This document shows positions 24,918 to 36,583 of a DNA stretch of 64,000 nucleotides, in pieces. The position numbers were made by a program, and so were the translations under genes. A model generated the notes under the pieces. It saw only the letters and a program-made list of their open reading frames with translations. It made no database searches and was not told the origin of the DNA. Positions within the stretch are counted from its first letter, which is position 1; each line of letters starts with the position of its first letter. Source of the stretch: Fomitopsis serialis (taxonomy: Eukaryota; Basidiomycota; Agaricomycetes; Polyporales; Fomitopsidaceae); assembly GCF_022376445.1 (NCBI RefSeq), contig NW_025954970.1, positions 1 through 64,000 on the forward strand. The letters run 5' to 3'.

Positions 24918-25045
24918 CGAAGGCGCACATAGCAATGTGAGCTACGCTAACACTCTACAGGTCTCGCTGCCTGCGGTTGCCGTAATTCCGGTGAACCATC
25001 GCTAACCATCGCTTGTCGTGTACCGACTTCGCCTGGAAGTCCACG

Positions 25046-25279
25046 ATGTCGAAGCCTCGTCTGGACCAGGACCGTAACCCCCATCCGCCATCTTACGACT
25101 CGCCAAATAGGCTCTGCAGTCTGGGCAAGACAATGTCTAGTCCTTCGTCGCTGGACCAGAACTCGGACTCGTCACGCTCAAGACATATTCTCCCCGCGAA
25201 TATGCCACTGACGGGCATAACAAGAGCTCGGACATACCTAGATGGCTTTGGGGCATCTCGTGCCGAGAGCCGCCTCTAG
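25046..25279 (+). CDS. Small Ser-rich orphan ORF D1 downstream of TATA box
   Basis: 77 residues, starting MSKPRLDQDRNPHPPSYDSP, Ser and Asp rich, with no known domain. The paralogous site in block III (49885) closes after 19 codons, and the block II copy has shifted frames. Only this copy is open, so purifying selection is not shown. A following hydrophobic stretch (ILTAVGWVAFGILGNP, about 25350-25400) might be a second exon giving a membrane segment. The splice join is not proven. Confidence 0.3.
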   Translation: MSKPRLDQDRNPHPPSYDSPNRLCSLGKTMSSPSSLDQNSDSSRSRHILPANMPLTGITRARTYLDGFGASRAESRL

Positions 25280-25879
25280 TAATGGACTGAAGCATGTGTA
25301 AGCACGGATTTCGATACGCACAATGCGTCCCTTCTACTCACCGGCTCCTCCATTTTGACAGCTGTCGGCTGGGTAGCATTCGGCATACTTGGTAATCCCA
25401 TCGAGGGACTTCGTCGACATCGGAAGCGAGAGAAATATCCTCCGTTTCGCAGCGGTTGGACACGGAATTGTCGGTGGCGCACCGGGACAACGTCCGAATG
25501 TGGTGCGACATTGTGATCTGTGCCAAGGAACACGATCAGTAAGACCATCTTGCGCGTAGCGTACTGTAAAGACTGCAAGGCAGTGAATGCAGGATACTAT
25601 CGACGTTGACGAAGGTAGAGAAGATGAAGGTGTGTGACGTGGGTCTCGAACTTGCGCACTGTGCTCACGTGAATACCAGGCAAGGATGCCACCGCACCCG
25701 ACAAATCGTACTCTTAGAACATCGAGGGACAGAGAACAGCGTTGCTGATAGATACACCACTTCAGATACTATACAGGTAACAAGACGCAAACCAGAACTT
25801 TGTATCCGACACGAACGAACTGCTGATGCAGCGCCTTGTCAGATCTTCGCGACGTCGCATCGGAATCGATCCTCCCCTT

Positions 25880-27151
25880 CTACTCCTCGATCTCCTCGCA
25901 TGCCACATGGCCGTTGTTGGACGACGCCTTCGAAGCATCATCGTCCAAATCAACCAGCCCGCCCAATCCAGCCAGCCCTGGCATGATGTCGTCGAGGGCA
26001 GACAGGTCGCCGGAAGACGAGTAACCGGAGTCACTTCCGGAATCGTCGTGCTCCGCAGGCAAGAGCAGCAACCCCGGCGTAGCACCGGGCCACTGCTCTT
26101 CAAGCAGCACGGGTTCCATGGGGGCTGGACCCTGGCGTTCTGGGCCGCCAACCACTGCTCCTCTCGTATCCTAAAGCCTTCCTCCCGTACCCAATGCCTC
26201 GTCAGGTAGTCGTCGGTCCGCGTCACAGGCTCGAGTCGGAGATGTCTGTAGGCGCCGATGGCGGCGTCCCAAACGTTACTATTGAATGCGCCATCATCGC
26301 AGTGCAGTGACACTGGCCGGTCGCTACGGAGAGCCATTGGAGGTCCCCTTTCCAGGCCTCCCGCCCACGCTGGGTCTTCGGTGGGATTTAGCCTGAACGG
26401 CTCGAGAGGGCGGGTGTCGGGGCTGGCTGCATCGCCCAATCCAACGCGGGCTGTGTCGATCCACACCGGATTCAAAATCGTTCCGGACTGGAAGGCCGGC
26501 TGGGAAGGCAGGTGCCGAGCGGCATTCATTCCAAAAAACTGGTACTGCCTACCGACATGCAGAGGAGGAACGTTCTGCGGCACATTGCGCGTGAGTGCAG
26601 ATTCATTTACGATTCCGGTTGCCAACGACTTACTTCCTTGTCGGCATCGTGGCTCTCGGCTGTCGTAATTGTTTCTGGACTCCAGGAGCTCGCATCCGAG
26701 GTCCTAGGGGCTGATCGACAATGCGGTGTCCCTCCGCATGGGGCCAAGGTATGCCGAAAGGGTAGGCAGGGAGGCCTCGTCGAGGGAGGGTAGGCCTGGA
26801 GGACGAGCAGGAGCCGGCAGGCCTGGGGCCGAGTCGGTATGCCCTGGGGTCGAGCCGGCAGGCCGGGAGGATATGCAGGTCGGGCTGCACGAGGAGAGGG
26901 TAGGCCAGGGGGCGGGATGGTATACTCGGCGAACGAGCAGGTAGGCCCGGGCGGCGAGCAGGTAGGCCTGGCGGATATGCAGGCGGGCCTTCGCGAGAAG
27001 GTGGGTCAGGGGAACGTGCGGGCAGATCGCGAGGGTGGTTAGACGTATGCGCGACTTCGACGTTCTCGCCCAATCCCGCGCCAGAATACGGGGTGGCCGT
27101 GTTCTGAGTGGCGTTGGGTGGGTGTGTAGTTTCGCACTGGGGACTCGTCAT
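25880..27151 (-). pseudogene. Family B copy 1 (B1), frame-broken or mis-sequenced
   Basis: Very similar to B2. Exon 1 starts MTSPQCETTHPPNATQNTA and runs into a Pro and Arg rich repeat tract. Exon 2 starts NVPPLHVGRQYQ and ends with LDDIMPGLAGLGG and an acidic CEEIEE tail. Relative to B2 it lacks single bases in G or C runs near 26115, 26793, 26822 and 26905, plus one base near 26725. Each loss breaks the frame. The losses sit mostly in homopolymers, so either real decay or sequence error is possible. Splice sites (GTAAG donor, GCCGCAG acceptor) are kept. Confidence 0.6.
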
Positions 27152-27282
27152 TGTTGGGTGTTTTATACTGATAGTATGAGCACAGGACTCGGGTTAGTCG
27201 TACGCTGTACGACGCAGAAGACGGGACGACGGAGATGCAGGGAGATGCACGTTGAGGTGCGAAGACAGAAGGCGAACACGAC

Positions 27283-27334
27283 TGTGGCTCGTCCTTTGTG
27301 TCCGGGCGCCTATCACCGCTCGCGAAATGCCGGT
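27283..27334 (-). promoter_or_regulatory. Superfamily promoter module upstream of B1
   Basis: The plus strand reads TGGCTCGTCCTTTGTG then CGGGCGCCTATCACC and CTCGCGAAATGCCGG. It lies about 130 bp upstream of the B1 start codon. Confidence 0.55.
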
Positions 27335-27629
27335 AGACTGGCGATAATCTGCAGCAATGCAGCCTGGAGCGGCATTTTCACTAAGATATTCATCTTTTTG
27401 GCCATGTGTTCACGTCCTGGTGAACGACCGGCTTAGATGCTTCTGTGCATGTTCTCGACCCGCCGCCTACATATCCTACAGTACAGTTTGTTGGATTCTG
27501 TGTACACGTACATCACTATCTCTAGCCGCCTCCGGAATTACCAGCCTAAGCCTTCGTCCAATATTGCGACACCTATCTCAGACAATCCCCATCGAACTCG
27601 CGAACGCCTGAGGTGATCCCGCTCAACTC

Positions 27630-28313
27630 ACCGGGCACTAGAGGCCCAGGTGCATCAACATCACCTCTACTCTAGTCGATGTGCCGCTGGCCGACGAAGA
27701 AAGAAGTAGAGCTCCCTTAGCGCGAGCGCGCTCGGGGTGTGCGCGCGACGCTATGGATAGTTTGACTCCGCGCTCAGCTCGCTCTTGCGGCGGAGCTCAT
27801 CGCATGCTGAAGTCGGCTTACAGTACCATTCATCGAAGTGATCACGCTGCGTGAGAGGTATCCTCATGCGCTCACTTGCACGCTCAACGGCGTCGACGTA
27901 GGGAAAGTCGCGGATGGTGAGTACTACACCATTCTTCGCCCCTTGAGTCGGCGTATGGCACGGCGATGTGGCGGTGGCGTCCAAGCTTTTCGCTCCGGCC
28001 AGGTCAACCTGAAATGGCAGCTGATGGTGGACAACGACAGTGAGTACACAATCAATTATAACTGACGATGTTTGTTTGGCTTACCTTCTGAGCTTCTTCA
28101 TCACCTGTCGCGATTGATTGTGTGCTCCCAGAGCTTGCAGGTCTGATCCCGGAGAAATCGTCGCTGGTGGGCTAAGTACTTGCCCTCGGGAACAGGTGCG
28201 GCAGGAGGTCGTGAGCAATGATGTGCCCGTCGAGAGCCGACACATTCTACTATGACGGCGTCGCATGGATCGAACTCCGTCGATGGAGCGGTGACGTTTG
28301 GCCCTGTTGACAT
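27630..28313 (-). pseudogene. Family A copy 2 (A2), decayed
   Basis: Exon 1 starts MSTGPNVTAPSTEFDP and then loses the frame. After a shift, the core GHIIAHDLLPHLFPRAS is readable but is followed by an in-frame TAG. The donor and a second exon with RIPLTQRDHFDEW are still visible. The combination of frameshift and stop marks it as a pseudogene of the A1/A3 type. Confidence 0.6.
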
Positions 28314-28679
28314 GTAGGATGAGATATTTTGGCAACTAAACTCGTGTCGATGTGCACCCGTGCTTGGCCAGGAGAAGCCTGCCGGGTCCCAAACCCTTTC
28401 AATTTCTCTCCAGCGTCGAGAACACTTGGGCTCGTGTGCTCAGATGGGACACGGTGATGCTGCTGTGGAAGAACGTATGCAACCCATTGTGTGCCATTGT
28501 ATGTTTTTCCTTACTGTGCCGGACTTGGCTCACACACTTCTGACCCAGGATGCCGATTCCTCTTCTATTGGCACCTTTGGGTCGGCATGCCCTTCTAATC
28601 CTTCCCAGTGATCATACCACGGGCTCGTCCGACTTTCGGCTCGCTTTCAAACCCTGTCACGGCTGCGTCTACGTCTTCG

Positions 28680-29090
28680 GCGTGTGCGTCGGATCGGCCA
28701 ATCGCCTACAACCGCGCGCCCCGTCGGGAGGATCGCCGTCTAGCAACAGCTCGTCGCGCCTGTGAATGGTCCCGGTCTCGCTCGTCGCAAGTCTGTTTTC
28801 GAGCATGATGGTGCCCACATAACCCGGGTTTGAGGAATGGCGAAGTGATGAGGAAGGAATAAAGAGCCAATGTGAGATGGATATGAGGGTGGATTTTGTA
28901 TGATGTGCTCATGTGTTTGGACGCTCGGACTGTACCGTACATGGCTGTGGAAAACATTACATTTATGCTGTCTCTCCGTGTGTATGTATCACAGTATGCT
29001 TGCATGGCGCACATGCTGTTATTGACGAAATTATCGCTTCAAACGTCTGCACATCTGCAGAAATGGGAACTGGCTCATCTACAATGAGCT
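28680..29090 (+). pseudogene. Relic of the 3' end of the aspartic protease gene
   Basis: The stretch around CGGGAGGATCGCCGTCTAGC through GCTCGTCGCAAGTCTGTTTT matches the C-terminal exon and 3' flank of the protease gene at 60.2-60.6 kb, in opposite orientation. Only the end (GPI-tail region and downstream sequence) is present and the catalytic part is missing. It was carried along with the neighbouring E gene copy. Confidence 0.7.
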
Positions 29091-29365
29091 CGCAGTATTA
29101 CATAACAACTGGCAAGAGACGGTCTCGAACCAGAAGACGATATTCTGAAGCTATGTATCATCACCCACATTCATACAGAGCGTACGTTTACATACAAGAA
29201 ACACAAGTCTCACAAAGGCCCTCGATCAACGCGGGACTTCGGTCACTGTCCATACACAAATGAAGTATCTACGCATCGTCTACACAATGGCGGGTCGGAA
29301 TGCATAGCGATCGGGGATGACATGAAGGCGACAACCAGCGAGAACTGTTACTATGCTCCACGCGG

Positions 29366-30951
29366 TCAGAACCGCGGCGACCTGCCCAAAGCATACGCTC
29401 GCATGCACTCGACGAGAGGCCCATACAGCAGCCCAGCTTTCTCGAACTGCGACTGGAAGACAGCATCAGGAGCGGTCTACGTGCGAGTATTATCATACTA
29501 GTCAGTCCTAGTCGTCCTATGTAGCAATGATTGAGTGCTTACAGTCGGCGTCGTTTCCATCAGGATAAGCTGCATTCGCAGCATATCGCAGGACGTCCTG
29601 ACGGCGTCCCAGGCGAACCCAAATGTGCTCACTTTCTCTGCGAATCTGCGAGCGGCGTCGTCAATTTCTGGCGTGATGCCCCCTCGTGGATTCATTTCGA
29701 ATTCTTCTGGGATCCGCGAGTCTGGGACGGGACGAAGAAGGGTCTGAGCACTGGCGGAGACGGGGCGAGCTCGTTTAATGATTTGTACTTACACTCGCCG
29801 AAGTGCGCACTTATGCGCAGAGGCCCTGGTGGTGAAGATGGCGTGTAAGTCGTGTACCCGCGCATAGCTGGTGTCGGTAGTGTCTGCTTACCCATCGACA
29901 TGTGCACCGACTTCAACTCTGAGAAGAGCTGTCGAATCAACGTAACAAAATGGTCGAGTAGTTTGCTGATCGCCCTCCCAATGGCTGAACAGAAGCTATC
30001 CCATTGGTCAGAGACTGCGGCTCACAAACGCGTCCGGCGGGCGTACTCTGTGACTTTGGACCAGATGTTTGCAAAGAAGCCCTGAGGCGCGGCGGGTAGC
30101 CTGTTCCTGAAATTTTGAATCTTCTCCTCGAGTTTGTTAAATTTGTCCGAGCATCCTCGAGCATCTGACTTGCATTTATCGATCGTCTGTCAGAAATTAT
30201 TGAGTGCTCGGGAGAAGCAGGGACTTCGAACAAATCTAGGCCAAGAAATCATTGAGGTCGGACCGACGGAACGCTACGTCGCACTGGCATGCCTGTACAA
30301 CGCCCCGCTTGCCAGTGATAAAGGCGCGAAACGGTGAAGTAGTCGTAGTACCGGCATCGGTTTTTGGAACATTGTAAGTTACTGGTGCTGGCACCATTGC
30401 TCGCTTGGCGGCTGCTCAGGAAATGCAGTGGATGCGCACGCACAATGAAGGCAGTCCAAGACAAAAGGATCGATGGAACATACCGCTATAAACTGCTGGA
30501 TCATATTGAGTCTGTCGTGTAAGGGGACACTTGACTCAGATTGCGACAGCGGAAGAACGATCTCTTGAAAGTCTGCGCACGCGGTCGTCATCGAGAGCGA
30601 CAGACTTAGTACGACTGTCACTCACGCTCTAGACAAATTGCGCATCGACCTGCTTGTTCCCGTGTATCCCTGCATGCATCTCTATACATCTGTCGGGTTC
30701 GTTACGTTGAACGGGATACTCAGGACGTCGCCAGAAGTTGGACTGACCTTGCGCAAGGTTGTCCACTCCTCAGCGAGTGGGTGATGCGGCCCAATCTGGG
30801 GTGTTGCCTCAAGTCGGGTGGTGACGACGTCGAAGAGCCTCCGTATCTCCTGGTCCTCAGTGAAGAGAGACATGAAGCTTTGCTTTAATTCTGCAACATG
30901 ATCATTGGGTCCGGTATATGGCGGTGGAGGCGTTGTGTTGCTGTCAGACAT
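29366..30951 (-). pseudogene. Family E copy (E30), nearly open, broken at exon 2
   Basis: Exon 1 starts MSDSNTTPPPPYTGPNDHVA with TEDQEIRRLF and PQIGPHHPLAEEWTTLRK. Later exons are open: SKLLDHFVTLIRQLFSE; the segment with SMGPLRISAHFG; NPRGGITPEIDDAARRFAE; and the last exon TAPDAVFQSQFEKAGLLYGP, ending in RSPRF. Correct splice sites keep these in frame. At the start of exon 2 four bases found in E58 are missing, which shifts the frame unless another splice site is used. A TATA box lies 60 bp upstream. With the protease relic it forms an inverted duplicate of 58.1-60.65 kb. Confidence 0.55.
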
Positions 30952-31010
30952 GGCGAGGATGTCGGAGAGCAAGACAAGGAGTGGGCGGGCGTGCTCCCAC
31001 GCCGTTCGGG

Positions 31011-31016
31011 TTTATA
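31011..31016 (-). promoter_or_regulatory. TATA box of family E copy E30
   Basis: TATAAA on the minus strand within ACGATATAAACCCGAACGGC, 60 bp before the start codon. The same context precedes E58 at 58192. Confidence 0.6.
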
Positions 31017-31079
31017 TCGTCTCTGGGGGGCATGGCAGAACCTTAACTTTAAGCCCAACACGGATCGGGTCAGGTGGCA

Positions 31080-31290
31080 GACGCGTCGCGTCGTTCATTC
31101 GGGCAAACACGTCCGAACCACAGGGTTTCTGCACCAAGATTTGGTCGGCTCTTGTGGCGTAAGAGTCGGTCCACCTCCTCGCGTCGTATACGGGCACTGA
31201 GACGGGGATAAGTAGACTGCATGGCGATCTGACAGGCGTTATGCAAGTTACTGAGACAACTCATCGAGACGTTGTGAAATGCGCTCACCC
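31080..31290 (+). pseudogene. Fragment of family E exons 3 and 4
   Basis: It contains GFCTKIWSALVA-type sequence matching GFFTKIWSGLEE of the intact gene. An intron-like segment and a degraded copy of the next exon follow. It lies head to head with E30 on the other strand and has no start or 5' exons. Confidence 0.5.
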
Positions 31291-31385
31291 AGTTCTAATT
31301 GAAGACAACGATAAGTATACGGGTGGGCGACGTGTGGGCGAGTTGATGTGCAGACGAAAGAGAAGGCCAAAGTGGCGCGCGCGGC

Positions 31386-31440
31386 GGTCCTTTGGATTTG
31401 GGCGCCTACGCTGCCTCTACTTCCACTCGCATGTGACGCC
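31386..31440 (-). promoter_or_regulatory. Orphaned superfamily promoter module
   Basis: The plus strand shows GGTCCTTTGGATTTGGGCGCC followed by a CACTCGCATGTGACGCC-like end. It matches the modules upstream of families A, B and C, but no member of these families follows it. The next gene on the minus strand is E30, whose own TATA box is elsewhere. Confidence 0.4.
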
Positions 31441-33184
31441 GAGCGACTTGTTTCCGACCTCCATGACCTCCATGCCCATTGCCCACGTTGTCACCTCATA
31501 CCTGTATTGCCGTGCAGCGCAATGGTCTCGATATCTATGCGCTGAAAATGATGAACCTTACATAAATGTAGCGCATTGGCGAAGCACCAAGAGGCTTCGA
31601 ACAGGAAACCCATCAATGCATGGTGTAATAATCGTGCTCATCCCGGACAATATGCTCCTTATGTAGTCGAGTAAGCACAATTTGACTATTACACGGGACT
31701 CGTCGATCGGGCAATCAGTGACACATCGTCCCAGTCGCTCGCCATCTTGCCCTCGTTCGTATCGGTCGCTCAGCGACAGCCCTCTGCTCGCTCTGCAAGT
31801 TGCCGCTTGCACGTCCTACACTGCAGCACACTGCTCGTACTAAACCGCTTGATTGGACGGCGATCACAACACTATGGCATTTTGTTTCGTTCCTCCTCTA
31901 TTGTTGCAGGTGAGACCGCACGCGCGGAATAGATGGCGAAAGCAAAGGCTCAGGCTGAATTGACCAGGTCGCAATTGAGTCATGGCTCGTGGACCAGGGC
32001 CCGGCATGACATCCACGGCAGAGCGCTCTGCCTCTACTGCGACGAAGTCTGGCCGACGTGTATACCCCTCCTGGCGAGCACTGCGCCGCACCGGTCACCA
32101 ACGGGTCGATAAAGCCCCGATTCGACCGATTCCGCAACAAAGTCGTAGGGAAGTGAGACATCACTTGGTGAGTGCCATGTATCGGGATTTTCCCCATTAC
32201 TAGTACAGCTTGATTGAATGGAGGGAAATCCAGGAGCCTGAACCGGAGCAATTTCGTTGGCCAGTCGATCTGCGCATGACGTGAGTAGGTTTGTTGAATA
32301 GGGGGTTCGTGTACTCAACGCTCATCATGATCTCCGGGTTACTCTCACAGGCGCATCCGGCAACATCATCGAAACACATCATCGGTGCCGAATCGTTAGT
32401 TCACCTTGCACACCGCTGCTCTACGCGCTCTCGGTCAGGCGGTGCTCCATCATACCGCCTGGTTCCGGTCGTGTTGTATCGTCCAGTTGCGGTGGAGAGA
32501 CGGCCGCAGAATAGACTCGTCGATACCTGATCCCAGAAGGCGCGCAAGGTGAGCACAAAGCAGTTGTGGTCCTACACCGACACTCACGTCGTATGCGTTC
32601 TTGCCCTCTGTAGATGCATGCCACCTTTCCAAGCTACCATCTGCCCATGGTCAGCGATAGCCTTGGGAGGATGCCTCGTTTTCCGTTCCGCCTCTCCAAG
32701 CATGCCTTCTATGATCGACCATAGCAATGGCGACATCGTGGGCCCTGTCAACGTTCAGAGGGGCATCAGTTTAGGTGCCGCAAAAACGAATGGCCCGACA
32801 GCGGTCCTACTAGAACTACATGACTCTTCGATCATCTCGAGAGGTGCCATATCTGTAGTGCATTTCATGGCAGTCCGGCACGCGTAGCGTACGCACTGCG
32901 GCCATAGTGGGGAGTGGCGTTGTCTTCCTGAGCAATGCGTGGTGAGTGAGATCAGGTGTATGACGTACGCTACAGGCTGACCATACAATACCGAAGGAGA
33001 CAAAATATCGTTGGTCACTCTGCGTCGAGGAGAAGGCGCGGTCATGGGAATATGAGACAAGGGTATACGAGGTGAGTTCAAGGGAGGTGGCGACCTTGTA
33101 TTCCGAGCGCTTACGCGATCGTGGCTCGCCAGCGAGTGGTCAGCTTGGCTTAATTGGGCCAAAGTTGTACAGGGGCCCTCGACA

Positions 33185-33190
33185 TATAAT
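33185..33190 (+). promoter_or_regulatory. TATA-like box, block II
   Basis: TATAAT inside GACATATAATACGAAGGCGC, aligned with the TATA boxes at 24911 and 49773. The ORF that should follow has a shifted frame. Confidence 0.5.
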
Positions 33191-33249
33191 ACGAAGGCGC
33201 GTAGAAAGGCGTGGGCTAGTACAAGAGCGCCCCACACATATCGCTGCTT

Positions 33250-33800
33250 GTGGTAAATTGCCCTGAACCATCGCTGCAGTGCACCTCCTTCGCCTGCAAG
33301 CCCAGGATGTCGACTTCTCGTCCAAAGCGTACCTCAGTCCACTGTCGTACAGCGAGCCCGACAGGCTTTGCAGTCCGAGGACGCTGTTCACCCTGGCTAT
33401 CCACGGCCGGACTTGACTTTTTCTCCTCGCCGTCAGGATGGATGACCCGCGAACACCGCACTGGTGCGCTGCAGCAAGAGCTCGGACATGCCTAGATGAT
33501 AGTGGGACGTCTCATGTTGAGGGGCCGGTCCCGGCGTGGTGAAGCTCAGGTAAGCCCGAATTTGGATACGAACATACAAAGTGCTTTCGCTCACCGGATT
33601 CTCCATTTTCACAGTTGTATATTCCGAAGTCTACCGGGCAAAATTTGGCGTCCTTGCTGACGTCGTCGAGGGACCTGGTTTTGACATTCGCCGCGCGTGG
33701 AGTATCCTACGTTCCGCTATGGTTGAACGTGGAGACGCCAGCGGCAAGTCTGGACAACAATCTCAAGTACAAAAGATAGTGATCCGTCGTAGATCATGAT
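33250..33800 (+). pseudogene. Degenerate D-family copy, block II
   Basis: Sequence equivalent to the small ORF D1 is present (YSEPDRLCSPRTLFTLA in one frame) but is closed by stops. Downstream an open stretch from 33581 starts near VLSLTGFSIFTVVYSEVYRA. It aligns with the hydrophobic stretch after D1. No function is known. Confidence 0.3.
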
Positions 33801-34143
33801 GGATCGGACCATCCTCCGCATAATGTACCGGGGATTTTTCTACGAGGCACTCAACAACACTCCTGCCGTTGACGAAGGTAGAGAGGATAGAGGCGCGTGA
33901 TGCGGATCCCGAGCATGCATACTGTACTCATGTGAACACTAGGCGAGGATGTCACCGTATCCAATGAATTGGACACGTTAGAATGTCGAGGAACACAGAA
34001 CAGCATTGCTGATAGATACACCACTTCAGATACTACACAGGTAACAAAGATTCATTCAGAATATTGTGTCCGACACGAACGAACTGCTGATGCAGCGCCT
34101 TGTCAGATCCTCGCGACGTCACACCGGATTTCACCCTCCCCTT

Positions 34144-35294
34144 CTACTCCTCGACGACTTCCTCGCGTTCCACATGCCCGTCTTTGGACGACACCTCCGA
34201 AGCAACATCGTCCAAACCAACCAGCCCGCCCAGTCCAACCAGCCCTGGCATGACGTCGTCCTGCTCGAGGTCGAGCGAGGCGTAGGTGCTGATGGCGGCA
34301 CCCCAGTCGTAGTCGTCGCATTGACCATCGTCGTAGTGCGGCGACACTGGCCGATCGCTACGCGGAGCCATGGCACGTCCCCATCTGGTCAGTCGACTGA
34401 TGCCCCACGCCCACGCTCCCGCCCATGCTGGGTCTTCGGTGGGATTCTGCCTGAACGGCTCGAGAGGGCGGGTGTCGGCGCGGGCTCCTATGCCCAATCC
34501 AACGCGGGCGGTGCTGATCCACACTGGATTCAAGATGGTTCCCGGGTGGAAGGCCGGTTGGTACTGGGCGGCGACCAGGCGTTGCCTACTCTCGATGAGG
34601 CGCTGCCTACTCTCGACCAGGTGCTGCCTACTATCGACCAGGTGCTGCCTGCCGACAGGAGGAACGTTCTGTGGCAGAGCCAGTGAGTGCGGGTTCATTC
34701 ACGATTCTGATTGCCATGACTTACCTCTCTGTTGTGGCTGTCTGCTGTCGTTAATGGGTTTGCACTCCAGGAGCCCGCATCTGAGGCCCCAGAAGGTACA
34801 TTGGGATGGCCCGCCCCCTGGGACGGTGCACCCGGGCGTGGACGCAACACCCCTGTGTGACGAGGAGGGGCACCTAAGCGTGGAGAAGGGGGCCTCGCGG
34901 GTCGAGCGGGAAGTGATGCACCCGGGTATAGTGTGAATGATACGCCCGGGCGTGGAGGCGACATACCCCGGTGACGTGGAGGGGGGCCCACTGACGGGTA
35001 TAGACGCAGTGGTGCGCCTGAGTATAGAGACGGTGCGCTCGGGGGTGGAGGTGACATGCTCGGGAGGCGGGACAATACGCCTGGGTGACTAGTCGGCAGA
35101 CCTGCACGGAGAGCTGGCCGCCCTCGGCGAGGCGAAGGCGAACGTACTAGTTCGGGTAAGTCCTCGATGTGAGGCGGTGACTGCGCCCGTTCGACGTCCT
35201 CGCCCAACATTGTGTCGTAATACTGGATGCCCATGTTCTGAGTGGCGTCCCGCAAGGTAGGGTAAGTAATATCGGATTCGGATTCGGAATCCAT
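34144..35294 (-). CDS. Orphan two-exon protein B3 (family B, intact)
   Basis: Exon 1 (34725-35294, 190 codons) and exon 2 (34144-34668) join in phase 0 across a 56-nt GTAAG/CACAG intron, giving 364 residues. The N-terminus is acidic and Ser rich (MDSESESDITYPTLRDATQN). A Pro, Arg and Gly rich low-complexity tract follows in exon 1. Exon 2 begins with a four-fold 7-residue repeat (SRQHLVE type). It then has the conserved B core, QPAFHPGTILNPVWISTARV and NPTEDPAWAG, and ends with DDVMPGLVGLGGLVGLDD plus an acidic tail (EEVVEE). No signal peptide or membrane segment is seen. It is strongly diverged from B2, yet the frame and splice sites are kept, which suggests selection on the protein. The function is unknown. 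Confidence 0.65.
34572..34655 (-). repeat. 21-bp tandem repeat, four units, inside B3 exon 2
   Basis: Units such as CGACCAGGTGCTGCCTACTAT repeat four times with few changes and encode a 7-residue repeat. The repeat is absent from B1 and B2. Confidence 0.75.
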
Positions 35295-35411
35295 CGTTGC
35301 GAGCTGCTGTATACTGATGATATGAACACAGAAGTCGGGGGAAGTCGTACGCGGTACGGTGTGGAAGGCGAGACGACGGGGATGCGCGTTGAAGACAGAA
35401 GACAACGACGA

Positions 35412-35465
35412 CTGTGGCTTCTCCTTCGTGTTCGGGCGCCTAACACCACCTGCGAGATGCCGCTG
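35412..35465 (-). promoter_or_regulatory. Superfamily promoter module upstream of B3
   Basis: The plus strand reads TGGCTTCTCCTTCGTG, CGGGCGCCTAACACC and GCGAGATGCCG. It lies about 120 bp upstream of the B3 start codon. Confidence 0.55.
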
Positions 35466-35750
35466 AGTCCGATTTGTCCCATGTAAGAGAATCGGCCTCG
35501 AGGCTGTGGCTGCGTCCACACAGGGTGCTCGTCTATGCGGCCGAATCACAGGTGAGCAACCTGCCTAGATATATAAAAGGCGTCATTGACGGCGTTGTTC
35601 TTTACCCAAAGTCAATGTGTATGTCAATTCGACGGCTCCGCAATAAATACTACATGTCTCCAGTCATGTCGCGACCATCGTACAAGTTCTCATTTCAACG
35701 CCGTTAATCCACCTCAGGCATTCACCGCTTCCACTCGACCCACAAAAACC

Positions 35751-36365
35751 TCAAGCGGTTTCCTCCAACCCGGCCGCCATCAGAGGTGTGACAAGATCGA
35801 CGTCGCTCGCATCTATGTTGATCCATGTGCCACTGTCTGACGGGGCATTACGGGATTGTCCAAGGTTGTCCATGTAAGCCCTCCACTCCTCGAAGTGGTC
35901 CAGTACCGCGAGAGGCGTCGTCGCGTGTACAGCGGCGTCGTCGATGGTATTGCCACCCACGGGGCCATTCATGGTGGGCACGATGCTCTGCCCCTCATGG
36001 TCGGAAACGGCAAATGGGTATGCCGACGTCGTAGTGGCGACCAAGCCCGCTGCCATAGCCACATCGGCCTGAGTGTACGATGGACAACAATGGTGAGCAC
36101 ACACTCAATTACGATCGGGAATGACAATATGGCTTACATTCTGGGCATCCGCATCTTCTGTCGTAATTGGTTGTGTACTCAGGGAGCTTGTGGGTGGGAT
36201 CCTGGACAAGTCTTGCTGGATGGTGGGCTGGGCACCCGTCCTTGGGAATAGGTGTGGTAGGAGATTGAGAGCAATGATGTGCTCTTCATCGATATACTCC
36301 AATATCATGGCATCATGGTCATCGAGGTCGGCTGATGGGGAGGTGGCGTTGAGTACTGTCGACAT
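35751..36365 (-). CDS. Orphan two-exon protein A3 (family A, intact)
   Basis: Exon 1 (36138-36365, 76 codons) joins exon 2 (35751-36068) in phase 0 through a 69-nt GTAAG/CTCAG intron, giving 181 residues. The core ILEYIDEEHIIALNLLPHLF (residues 21-40) matches A1. Exon 2 keeps the aromatic motif LDHFEEWRAY but lacks the PGLLL segment and ends differently (VTPLMAAGLEETA). It is the only open A copy inside the duplicated island. It has no signal peptide, no membrane segment and no known domain. The function is unknown. Confidence 0.65.
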
Positions 36366-36528
36366 GTAGGGTGGGGTAGATTTTTGTGCGAGGTGTGAAG
36401 TGTGGTGTGTATGGCTCGCGTATGAGGCGAATGTGCTGATGATATGAGGGTAGGTGACGGACGGGAGAGGTGATGTCGGTCGTGTTGATGTGTGAAGACA
36501 GACGAGAAAGGCGACTCTGGTCACGGCA

Positions 36529-36583
36529 GTGGCTCTTCGTGTTTGGGCGGCTATGCTGCCACTCGGATAATGCCGGGCGACTC
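36529..36583 (-). promoter_or_regulatory. Superfamily promoter module upstream of A3
   Basis: The plus strand reads GTGGCTCTTCGTGTTTGGGC, GGCTATGCTGCC and CTCGGATAATGCCGGGC. It lies about 165 bp upstream of the A3 start codon. Confidence 0.55.

Larger units (their letters stand above)
31600..36400. repeat. Segmental duplication, block II
   Basis: It contains the same series as blocks I and III: a degenerate plus-strand region, the TATA element at 33185, a B gene (B3) and an A gene (A3). It is more diverged and lacks the Nudix 3' end at its left edge, so it is probably the older copy. Confidence 0.7.
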
